Shown here: positions 1 to 4,767 of the stretch, piece after piece
Layout: each line of letters starts with the position of its first letter
How positions within the stretch are numbered: the stretch's first letter is position 1
NCBI GenBank assembly: GCA_007135385.1
Contig: SLIY01000364.1
Location: forward strand, 1 to 7,487
Direction of reading: 5' to 3'
Length of the DNA: 7,487 bases
Origin: Leptolyngbyaceae cyanobacterium CSSed165cm_216
GTDB taxonomy: Bacteria; Cyanobacteriota; Cyanobacteriia; Phormidesmidales; Phormidesmidaceae
The notes under the pieces: model-generated
The model's database searches: none
Told to the model about the DNA's origin: nothing
Seen by the model: only the letters and a program-made list of their open reading frames with translations
Made by a program: the position numbers and the translations under genes

Positions 1-10
1 CTAATTCCCC
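1..10 (-). tRNA. 5' end of a further tRNA copy, cut by the window edge
   Basis: The minus strand reads GGGGAATTAG from 10 to 1, the same first ten bases as the two truncated copies, and then leaves the window. It is either another truncated copy or, more likely, the intact tRNA gene (probably tRNA-Ala) from which the array derives. Only sequence to the left can decide. Confidence 0.45.
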
Positions 11-68
11 TTGTTTTGTATGCGATGCACCGTTACGGTGCGATTGGCCTTCGGCCACCCTTCGGGAA

Positions 69-99
69 CGCAGCGCTCTACCAACTGAGCTAATTCCCC
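69..99 (-). pseudogene. tRNA 5'-half fragment, second copy (probably tRNA-Ala)
   Basis: This 31-nt fragment is identical to the one at 158-188 and is cut at the same base, after CTGCG of the anticodon stem. The hairpin spacer then follows again. Perfect identity of the two fragments suggests recent duplication or ongoing homogenisation with an intact gene. Confidence 0.8.
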
Positions 100-157
100 T
101 TGTTTTGTATGCGATGCACCGCAACGGTGCGATTGGCCTTCGGCCACCCTACGGGAA

Positions 158-188
158 CGCAGCGCTCTACCAACTGAGCTAATTCCCC
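158..188 (-). pseudogene. tRNA 5'-half fragment, promoter-proximal copy (probably tRNA-Ala)
   Basis: Read on the minus strand, the fragment has the acceptor strand GGGGAAT, the TA linker, a D-arm with GCTC/GAGC stem and AGTTGGTA loop, then G26 and the 5' anticodon-stem strand CTGCG. Homology to a tRNA stops there: there is no anticodon loop, T-arm or 3' acceptor strand, so it cannot give a working tRNA. The acceptor and D-arm sequence resembles a cyanobacterial tRNA-Ala as I remember it, but without the anticodon the identity is not proven. Confidence 0.8.
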
Positions 189-202
189 GGCTGATTTACA
201 GT

Positions 203-211
203 ATTCTACCA
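203..211 (-). promoter_or_regulatory. Extended -10 promoter for the minus-strand tRNA array
   Basis: The minus strand reads TGGTAGAAT, a TGn extension followed by TAGAAT (5 of 6 matches to TATAAT). It ends 14 nt before the first tRNA-half at 188, which fits a start site near 196 and a leader of about 8 nt, typical of a tRNA gene. No good -35 box is visible upstream. The rest of 212-324 shows nothing else I can identify on either strand. Confidence 0.5.
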
Positions 212-324
212 AAATCAGTGCAGACTGACGCTGTCTGGGATACCGCCAGTGATGTCAATCAAACCTGGTAAAACAGTAGTCTATCGGTTCAAGTCTCTGC
301 TACACTAACCAAAGATTACTCCTT

Positions 325-414
325 GGAAGCGTGGCTGAGTGGTCGAAAGCGCCTCCCTGCTAAGGAGGTAGGGGAGTAAACCTTCCCTCGTGGGTTCAAA
401 TCCCACCGCTTCCG
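325..414 (+). tRNA. tRNA-Ser(GCU)
   Basis: This complete 90-nt class II tRNA decodes AGC/AGU serine codons. Acceptor stem GGAAGCG (325-331) pairs with CGCTTCC (407-413), with discriminator G414. The anticodon stem CCTCC/GGAGG (352-356, 364-368) encloses the loop CTGCTAA with anticodon GCT at 359-361. The long variable arm (GTAGGGGAGTAAACCTTCCCTC region) forms its own hairpin, as expected for tRNA-Ser, and the T-arm carries GTGGG TTCAAAT CCCAC. CCA is not encoded, as is usual in cyanobacteria. A -10-like TACACT lies at 301-306, with no clear -35. Seven T residues (415-421) follow directly and could act as a weak terminator or as the processing region before the 6S RNA gene 26 nt downstream. 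Confidence 0.96.
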
Positions 415-440
415 TTTTTTTGACTGTCAATTAATTGTGT

Positions 441-625
441 GCGATTCTCTAGGTGAGACGCCATAGTCGTTTACCTGGGCTTGGTTGAGCAGGCGGACTA
501 GTCTTAGGGCTAAGGGTATTAGGCCACTAGTCTATAAAACTGCGAGCACCCCCTAATCGGTAACAGCGACAAGCTGGGGGGATTCAGAACTCAGCCAAGG
601 CGGACCTCACTCAATTGGGAATCGC
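441..625 (+). ncRNA. ssrS: 6S RNA (RNA polymerase-binding regulatory RNA)
   Basis: 6S RNA imitates an open promoter and binds the housekeeping sigma-factor form of RNA polymerase. The stretch folds as nested long-range pairs: GCGATTCTC (441-449) with GGGAATCGC (617-625), GGTGAG (452-457) with CTCACT (606-611), and CGCC (459-462) with GGCG around 599-602. An internal stem CTTGGTTGAG (480-489) pairs fully with CTCAGCCAAG (590-599), and GACTAGT (496-502) pairs with ACTAGTC (526-532) in the apical hairpin. A CCCCC/GGGGG hairpin (549-553, 576-580) lies on the 3' side of the central bubble. The segment AAAACTGCGA (537-546) matches the conserved segment of E. coli 6S RNA that follows its apical hairpin. 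The 185-nt length is normal for the family. The ends are placed from the closing stem. Cyanobacteria also call this gene ssaA. No strong promoter is visible in the 26 nt after tRNA-Ser. Confidence 0.85.
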
Positions 626-644
626 CATAACAGGGTTTACTGCT

Positions 645-650
645 TATTCT
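645..650 (+). promoter_or_regulatory. Possible -10 box for the nrtS transcript
   Basis: TATTCT lies 65 nt before the nrtS start codon, and a start about 7 nt downstream would place the stem-loop at 656-690 at the very 5' end of the mRNA. No -35 box fits the usual 16-18 nt spacing, and I see no GTA-N8-TAC NtcA site in 626-714. Read-through from the 6S RNA gene is an alternative. Confidence 0.25.
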
Positions 651-655
651 AGTAG

Positions 656-690
656 GGGGGTGAAGAGATGAAAACAATCCCTTCACCCCC
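656..690 (+). other. Strong stem-loop between 6S RNA and nrtS
   Basis: GGGGGTGAAG (656-665) pairs perfectly with CTTCACCCCC (681-690) around a 15-nt purine-rich loop (666-680), giving a 10-bp GC-rich stem. The sequence after it is GACAATCTAG with no T-run, so it is not a standard intrinsic terminator. It lies 24 nt upstream of the nrtS ATG and may end 6S RNA transcription inefficiently, protect the 6S 3' side, or act as a 5' leader structure. Confidence 0.6.
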
Positions 691-714
691 GACAATCTAG
701 GATATGACGGCAGG

Positions 715-957
715 ATGAAAGCAATCAAAGGCTATGGCTTGGCCTTGGTAACCCCCCAGTTAGCGACTAAGGCCGCTAAGGTAGCCCTGGTAGTTGGCAC
801 CGTGTTATTGGTGCTCAACCACGGCCGGGCCATTCGTACAGGCACCATGAGCCACGATCGCTGGATTTCCGCCGGGCTAACTTATCTAGTGCCCTATGCC
901 GTCAGCATTCATGGGCAGTACATGGCTTTGGCTGCCGCTGCCCCCAAACGGCGTTAG
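715..957 (+). CDS. nrtS: NrtS-type small nitrate/nitrite transporter
   Basis: This 80-residue protein has two predicted membrane helices, about residues 19-36 (AKVALVVGTVLLVLNHG) and 53-74 (LTYLVPYAVSIHG). They are joined by a short polar loop (RAIRTGTMSHDRW), and the protein ends in the basic tail PKRR. The VALVVGT...NHG...LTYLVPY pattern and the size match NrtS, a small membrane protein described in Synechococcus sp. PCC 7002 as a nitrate/nitrite transporter of the plasma membrane; other members may be DUF-like proteins of unverified function. I rely on remembered family patterns, so the substrate is inferred. The ATG at 715 is the only sensible start; the AGG just before it (712-714) is too close to be a standard ribosome site. 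No second nrtS copy or other nitrate gene is seen nearby. The J-domain gene starts 40 bp downstream in the same direction and could be co-transcribed. Confidence 0.7.
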   Translation: MKAIKGYGLALVTPQLATKAAKVALVVGTVLLVLNHGRAIRTGTMSHDRWISAGLTYLVPYAVSIHGQYMALAAAAPKRR

Positions 958-997
958 ACTGACATGCGTCGCCCATCTAGTCCATTACCATCACACC

Positions 998-1708
998 ATG
1001 GCCCAGGAGACCCACTATCAAATTCTTGAGGTGACTGAAACCGCCACCCAGGCCGAAATCAAGCGCGCCTACCGGCGACTGGCCAAGCAGTTTCACCCCG
1101 ATCGCCAAACCGACGCGGCCTCCCACGAGCAAATTGCCCGTATCAATATCGCTTATGAGGTGATTGGCGACCCGTCCCGGCGATCGCACTATGATCAGCA
1201 GCGTCAGGGCATCGTCAGTACTGACCCTAACGCTAGTGCCACCCAGCGGGGCCAGCGCACCGCCGACCTGCAGAACTTGTATCGCCGTCAGCGCCAGGCC
1301 ACCCAGTCTTCAGAGGTGCAGGTGGATGCCTGGCTAAAATTGGTGTATGCCCCGGTGGATCGACTGGTGGCTAAAATTATGTCGCCCCTGAAGGGGGAAA
1401 TTCGCAAGCTATCGGCAGATCCCTTTGACGATGAGCTGATGGAGGCGTTTCAGGCCTATTTAGACCAGTGCCGCATTTGGTTAGAACAGGCCCAGACTAA
1501 GTTTCAGTCCATGGCCAATCCAGCCAACACCGCTGGGGTGGCTGCCGATATTTACCACTGCCTCAGCCAGCTGGAAGATGGCATCGACGAAATCGAGCGG
1601 TTCACCTTTAGCTACGAAGAAAGCTACCTGCACACCGGCCAAGAGCTATACCGCATTGCCCGCCAACTGCGCCAGGAGGCCAAGGAGCGAGTGAAGCAGC
1701 TGGGGTAG
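998..1708 (+). CDS. J-domain (DnaJ-like) cochaperone, 236 aa
   Basis: The N-terminus (residues about 5-67) is a J domain: helix I HYQILEV, a basic helix II (AEIKRAYRRLAKQF), the HPD triad at residues 33-35, helix III (AARINIAYEVI type) and a closing RRSHYDQQ. J proteins stimulate ATP hydrolysis by Hsp70 partners through the HPD loop and deliver clients. The remaining 170 residues are hydrophilic and helix-rich, without the G/F region, zinc-finger cysteines or C-terminal beta domains of true DnaJ, so this is a class III J protein of unknown client. No membrane segment or signal peptide is seen. I chose the ATG at 998 because the family start lies right before the J domain; an upstream in-frame ATG at 896 would overlap nrtS and add a non-conserved segment. 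The stop lies 14 bp from that of the convergent GTPase gene, with no terminator between. The Hsp70-like protein encoded at 4736-6319 is a possible partner. Confidence 0.88.
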   Translation: MAQETHYQILEVTETATQAEIKRAYRRLAKQFHPDRQTDAASHEQIARINIAYEVIGDPSRRSHYDQQRQGIVSTDPNASATQRGQRTADLQNLYRRQRQATQSSEVQVDAWLKLVYAPVDRLVAKIMSPLKGEIRKLSADPFDDELMEAFQAYLDQCRIWLEQAQTKFQSMANPANTAGVAADIYHCLSQLEDGIDEIERFTFSYEESYLHTGQELYRIARQLRQEAKERVKQLG

Positions 1709-1722
1709 ATCCATCTCAGCGC

Positions 1723-3225
1723 TCAAGTCTCGGTTGGTAGGTGGGGGATCACCTTGGCGATCGCCTCCTGCACAAACGCCTTCATCGCCGCATCCCGCTG
1801 GTTCAGGCGAAACTGTTCGGTGACCACGGCACCCATGCCGCCATCTCCCCAGTCTTGATTATGGCGAAAGTACTCCACAAAACTCTTGCCGGCCACTCGG
1901 GTCAGGTAGGCACCGCTGACCCCTTTCAGGGCTCGCCCGGCTAGCACCGTAGCCAGGTTAGTTTGCAAGCCCAGGGCCAGCAAATCCACTGATCCTTTCA
2001 CCAGCCCCAGACCCCCTAAGGTTTTAGTCAGGGAAATGGCCAGGGCCTTGCCTTCCTCCAGACTGACCTCACAACCGTAGACCCGACCGAGTTCCACCAC
2101 CATTTGAGCATTCACGGCTGCCGTGGCCAGAAAATCTAGCCCCGGTAGGGGGGTGGCGGCGATCGCCCCTGCCCCAATCCACTGGTAGCGATCGATGATC
2201 GCATCCGCCTGGGCTTGACGCTGGGCATCAATCAGTCGGCGGGCCTGATCACCTAATTGCTGGGTTTGCAGCAAAATATTATCGGCCACCAGGGTATCCC
2301 CCTCCTGGCGCAGAATATCTGCCAGTCGAGCCAGCAGTGGGGCCAGGTTGGGCTGCATCTGCACCCAGCCACCGCCTTCTTTGGGCAAGGGCTGAGGGGC
2401 GGCTGCAATGGCAAGGACGTCGTCGTCCGTTAAAGGGGGAACCACCCGCGATCGCACCTGGGCCAGCAGTCGCTCGACATCGGGTTCGGGGTAGCGGTCG
2501 GCTTTGTTCAGCACTAAGACAGCCCGTTTCCCCATGGCCAGGAGGGGCATTAACACGGCATATTCCGCCTGGCGCAGGTCATCGTCAATCACAAACAAAA
2601 TTAAATCGGCTTCAGCCGCAATCTCCCGGGCGGCTTGCTCTCGCAGGGTTCCAGCGACCCCGGCTTCAGACAGCCCAGGGGTATCGATCAAGACTAAGCG
2701 CCGGGGCAGATGGGGCAGTTCCCAGGCATAGTTCTGCCGGGTTTGAGTCGTCCCCATCGGTGCGCCTACGCCCCCCACAGGCTCCCCGACTAGGGCATTA
2801 ACCAGGGAGGTTTTTCCTGCCGACCCAACCCCAAACACGGCGATAGTCAGGTCACCCTGATCCATGGCCGCTTGGAGGGCCTGAGACTTTTCTAGCAGGG
2901 CCTGACGGGCCACTTGGTCTTGGATGTAGTCCACCTGCCGCTGGATTGCCTCCAGGTTGTGACTTGCCGCCTGGGCGGGGTGGCGGGGGGCAAGGGGGGG
3001 CGACTTGCGGCGACGGGGACGCAGAAATAGCCAGCCATAATAGAGGATGACGGCCAGTACCCCCAGGGCGATCGCGATGCCCAGTCCCAACACCAGGTTG
3101 GCCAGCAGTGGCGATGCCAACGCCAGGGTATGGTAAAACCGGATAGCCGCATCGACCACCACCAGGGTAGCCCCCAAGACCAGCCCTAACCCGACCGCTA
3201 ACCCCAACCACTGCCATCGCGCCAT
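1723..3225 (-). CDS. Membrane-anchored Era/YcjF-like GTPase with C-terminal DUF697
   Basis: The 500-residue protein begins with two hydrophobic helices (about 6-26 and 43-64) and a basic stop segment (RPRRRK), then a short coiled region (about 88-120). A GTPase domain follows, with P-loop GVGSAGKTS (about 132-140), a G2-type threonine pair (GTT, about 158-160), G3 DTPG (about 181-184) and G4 NKAD (about 240-243). The last 170 residues form a DUF697 region with more hydrophobic helices (QWIGAGAIAATPLPGLDFLA, about 347-366). The architecture is common in cyanobacteria, and the protein probably sits in the plasma or thylakoid membrane; its cellular role is not known. The ATG at 3225 gives a full N-terminal membrane segment, but no Shine-Dalgarno site precedes it. 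It is read convergently with the J-domain gene. A stem-loop at 3252-3278 lies in its leader. Confidence 0.88.
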   Translation of the reverse strand: MARWQWLGLAVGLGLVLGATLVVVDAAIRFYHTLALASPLLANLVLGLGIAIALGVLAVILYYGWLFLRPRRRKSPPLAPRHPAQAASHNLEAIQRQVDYIQDQVARQALLEKSQALQAAMDQGDLTIAVFGVGSAGKTSLVNALVGEPVGGVGAPMGTTQTRQNYAWELPHLPRRLVLIDTPGLSEAGVAGTLREQAAREIAAEADLILFVIDDDLRQAEYAVLMPLLAMGKRAVLVLNKADRYPEPDVERLLAQVRSRVVPPLTDDDVLAIAAAPQPLPKEGGGWVQMQPNLAPLLARLADILRQEGDTLVADNILLQTQQLGDQARRLIDAQRQAQADAIIDRYQWIGAGAIAATPLPGLDFLATAAVNAQMVVELGRVYGCEVSLEEGKALAISLTKTLGGLGLVKGSVDLLALGLQTNLATVLAGRALKGVSGAYLTRVAGKSFVEYFRHNQDWGDGGMGAVVTEQFRLNQRDAAMKAFVQEAIAKVIPHLPTET

Positions 3226-3491
3226 GGTTCGCTAGAGCCCTAAGCAACAAAGCATAGGCGTTACTTCAACGCCTATGCCACTAGAATATAACCAGAACAA
3301 CCTGTGCTTGGCCCATAGGTCAAGCCTGACTTGCTTTACCCAGAGGCCAAAGTAAGGGGCCAGGGGCGAAATCAAGGGGCGCTGATGCCCTAAGGGAATT
3401 CCAACTAAAAAAACATCCCTTTCCATGACGCGAACTCGGTCAGTTGGGCCGGTCGCGGCGAGGCTCCGGATAAGTATTTAGCTGGAACACT
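3226..3491. other. Intergenic spacer between the GTPase and RRM genes
   Basis: These 266 bp separate two minus-strand genes. They contain the stem-loop at 3252-3278 and, on the minus strand, a TATATT hexamer (3285-3290 on the plus strand, AATATA) that could be a -10 box for the GTPase gene without a fitting -35. A TTTTTTT run (minus strand, near 3408-3414) lies downstream of the RRM gene but has no good hairpin before it. AGGGGCG occurs twice (3362-3368, 3375-3381). A short open frame here has no recognisable protein features and I do not call it a gene. Confidence 0.6.
3252..3278 (-). terminator. Stem-loop in the GTPase leader, weak terminator or attenuator
   Basis: GCATAGGCGTT and AACGCCTATGC form a perfect 11-bp stem with a 5-nt loop. 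On the minus strand the stem is followed by TTTGTTGCTT, a poor T-tract. It could stop read-through from the RRM gene or act as a leader structure for the GTPase gene, whose ATG lies 26 nt further on. The stem is certain; its function is inferred. Confidence 0.4.
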
Positions 3492-3797
3492 CTAAAGGGG
3501 GTTGTGGGAAAACCGATTGTTGCGGTTGGGCCGTCCACCATCGCCCCCATTATCGGTGCGAGGACGGGCCTTATTAACCCGCAACTCTCGCCCTAGCCAC
3601 TCAGCTCCATCCAGTTCAGAGATGGCCTGATCTTCCTTTGTTTCGTCGGCCATGTCGACAAAGGCAAACCCACGCTTGCGGCCGGTTTCTCTGTCGATGG
3701 GCAAACTAATGCGGGTGACTTCACCATATTCGGCAAAGACATCTCTGATATCGTCCTCAGAGGCCTGAAAGGACAAATTGCCAATGTAAATAGTCAC
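3492..3797 (-). CDS. RRM-domain RNA-binding protein (cyanobacterial Rbp type)
   Basis: This 101-residue protein is a single RNA recognition motif (about 2-78) plus a short glycine- and asparagine-rich tail (about 82-101, NGGDGG...NRNN). RNP2 is IYIGNL (3-8) and RNP1 is KRGFAFVDM (41-49), with the aromatic RNP residues Y4, F44 and F46 in place for RNA stacking. Cyanobacterial Rbp proteins of this build bind RNA in the cytoplasm; those with glycine-rich tails are often cold-induced. I chose the GTG at 3797 over an in-frame ATG at 3830 because a GGAG site (3804-3807) stands 6 nt before it and because the family begins M(S/T)IY(V/I)GNL. The gene diverges from sdhB. Its leader contains a direct repeat and a candidate -10 box (see separate entries). 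Confidence 0.92.
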   Translation of the reverse strand: MTIYIGNLSFQASEDDIRDVFAEYGEVTRISLPIDRETGRKRGFAFVDMADETKEDQAISELDGAEWLGRELRVNKARPRTDNGGDGGRPNRNNRFSHNPL

Positions 3798-3801
3798 GAG
3801 T

Positions 3802-3807
3802 CTCTCC
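3802..3807 (-). promoter_or_regulatory. Shine-Dalgarno site that fixes the GTG start of the RRM gene
   Basis: The minus strand reads GGAGAG here, leaving 6 nt between GGAG and the GTG at 3797. It is one of few clear ribosome sites in this window and would lie inside the coding region if the upstream ATG at 3830 were used. Confidence 0.7.
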
Positions 3808-3813
3808 GAACCG

Positions 3814-3842
3814 AAATGCTGACAAGTCAAATGCTGGACAAG
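3814..3842 (-). repeat. Direct repeat in the RRM gene leader
   Basis: AAATGCTGACAAG (3814-3826) and AAATGCTGGACAAG (3829-3842) are two nearly identical copies at 15-nt spacing (plus-strand sequence). They lie 17 nt or more upstream of the GTG start, inside the probable 5' leader. They may be a regulatory binding site or a chance duplication. Confidence 0.6.
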
Positions 3843-3900
3843 CTAAAGAGCATAGGCAAATGCACTACCTCCATGGATCTCAGCCAAAACATTTGATGCC

Positions 3901-3906
3901 ATAATA
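3901..3906 (-). promoter_or_regulatory. Candidate -10 box for the RRM gene
   Basis: The minus strand reads TATTAT (4 of 6 consensus positions, including the key first T, A and final T), about 104 nt before the GTG. It would give a long leader of about 95 nt, which is common for cold-regulated rbp genes. No clear -35 box is seen at the usual distance. Confidence 0.35.
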
Positions 3907-3962
3907 GCCCATACCTTTTGAATTGGCAGTAGCCCAACTCACACCTTGCGAATTTGTGCCTT

Positions 3963-3968
3963 TACACT
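3963..3968 (+). promoter_or_regulatory. Candidate -10 box for sdhB
   Basis: TACACT lies 34 nt before the chosen sdhB ATG and matches TATAAT at four positions. No convincing -35 box is present 16-18 nt upstream, so this is a weak call. Confidence 0.3.
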
Positions 3969-4002
3969 AAATAAAGGGTTTACTCAGTAGAGTTTGGCAG
4001 TG

Positions 4003-4767
4003 ATGAAACTACACCTGAATGTTTGGCGGCAGGCTACCCCTACCGAGCCTGGCCAGTTCGAGCACTACACCGTGGCTAACGCCCATCCCGATATGTCATT
4101 TTTAGAGTTGCTCGATGTGCTCAACGAACAGCTGATCCAGGCTGGGTCCAGTCCGATTGAGTTTGATCATGACTGCCGTGAAGGGATTTGCGGCTCTTGC
4201 GGGATGATGATTAATGGCAAAGCCCACGGGGGCCAACCCCAAACGGCCACCTGCCAACTCTACCTGCGTCACTTTAAAGATGGCGATGACATTACCGTAG
4301 AGCCCTGGCGAGCTAAGCCCTTTGGGGTGATTAAAGATTTGGTGGTTGATCGCACCGCCTTTGACCGGATCATGATGGCGGGGGGGTACATTTCGGTCAA
4401 AACTGGGGCTGCCCCGGAGGCGAATGCTCTGCCCGTCGCCAAAACCGAGGCGGAAGCCGCCTTTGACTATGCCGCCTGTATTGGGTGTGGGGCCTGTGTA
4501 GCCGCTTGTCCCAATGCCTCGGCCTCGTTGTTTACGGGGGCAAAAATTACCCATCTAGCCCTATTGCCCCAGGGCCACCCTGAACGTCAGGGACGGGTGC
4601 TAGCGATGACAGAACAGATGACCGCTGAAGGTTTTGGCGATTGCTCTAACCATGGGGAATGTCAGGCGGTCTGCCCCAAAGGGATCTCGATTGACGCGAT
4701 TACCCGTATGCGGCGAGAATACCTGCGATCGGCGCTCAACTCAGCTTCACCACGACTTGATTGGTGA
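4003..4767 (+). CDS. sdhB: Succinate dehydrogenase/fumarate reductase iron-sulfur subunit
   Basis: SdhB passes electrons from the flavoprotein subunit to the membrane quinone through three Fe-S clusters. The 254-residue protein has a plant-ferredoxin-like domain with [2Fe-2S] ligands C58, C63, C66 and C84 (CREGICGSC ... TATC). The C-terminal domain has the motif CIGCGACVAACP (C159, C162, C165, C169) and CSNHGECQAVCP (C214, C220, C224). By homology the [4Fe-4S] cluster uses C159, C162, C165 and C224, and the [3Fe-4S] cluster C169, C214 and C220; all ligands are present. The motif spacing and the ALLPQG segment resemble the Bacteroidetes/epsilon-type enzymes rather than E. coli SdhB. No flavoprotein or membrane subunit gene is in the window, as is usual for scattered cyanobacterial sdh genes. 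I chose the ATG at 4003; TTG 3994 and GTG 4000 are possible alternatives. The 3' end overlaps the convergent Hsp70-like gene by 32 bp. Confidence 0.93.
   Translation: MKLHLNVWRQATPTEPGQFEHYTVANAHPDMSFLELLDVLNEQLIQAGSSPIEFDHDCREGICGSCGMMINGKAHGGQPQTATCQLYLRHFKDGDDITVEPWRAKPFGVIKDLVVDRTAFDRIMMAGGYISVKTGAAPEANALPVAKTEAEAAFDYAACIGCGACVAACPNASASLFTGAKITHLALLPQGHPERQGRVLAMTEQMTAEGFGDCSNHGECQAVCPKGISIDAITRMRREYLRSALNSASPRLDW

Larger units (their letters stand above)
11..188 (-). repeat. Tandem array of two 89-bp units (tRNA 5' half plus hairpin spacer)
   Basis: Two head-to-tail copies (188-100 and 99-11 on the minus strand) match at 86 of 89 positions, and a third copy begins at 10 and leaves the window. 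Each unit, read on the minus strand, starts with 31 nt of a tRNA gene. A 58-nt spacer follows with three consecutive triloop hairpins: CCC/GGG, GGCC/GGCC and GCACCG/CGGTGC. It ends in an A-rich stretch (ATACAAAACAA) before the next tRNA start. The break falls exactly after tRNA nt 31, the last base of the 5' strand of the anticodon stem. The spacer resembles the small palindromic REP-type elements common in cyanobacteria, but I cannot assign a named family. The array probably arose when a palindromic element inserted into a tRNA gene and the tRNA 5' half was then amplified in tandem; that is inference. Confidence 0.9.

Noticed and set aside
1..188. CRISPR array
   Set aside because: The 89-bp units are nearly identical throughout; there are no short repeats separated by unique spacers, and the unit contains a tRNA half.
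1..188. tRNA interrupted by a group I intron
   Set aside because: The 58-nt spacer is far too short, lacks group I core elements, and is followed by another tRNA 5' end and not by the 3' half.
656..690. Intrinsic terminator of the 6S RNA gene
   Set aside because: The stem is strong but the bases after it are GACAATCTAG, with no T-run; listed as a stem-loop of unknown role instead.
626..714. NtcA site upstream of nrtS
   Set aside because: I looked for GTA-N8-TAC and found no match.
896..997. Upstream ATG start for the J-domain protein
   Set aside because: It would overlap nrtS in another frame and add 34 residues with no J-domain similarity; the family start is at 998.
2337..2801. Plus-strand open frame inside the GTPase gene
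   Set aside because: It is opposite the conserved GTPase motifs in high-GC DNA and is rich in Arg, Pro and Gly as expected of a frame with no selection.
3232..3426. 64-codon minus-strand open frame
   Set aside because: It spans the stem-loop and possible promoter upstream of the GTPase gene, has no ribosome site and shows no recognisable protein pattern.
4102..4554. Minus-strand open frame inside sdhB
   Set aside because: It lies opposite the cluster-binding cysteine codons of sdhB; those constraints explain the open frame, and its product has no protein-like pattern.
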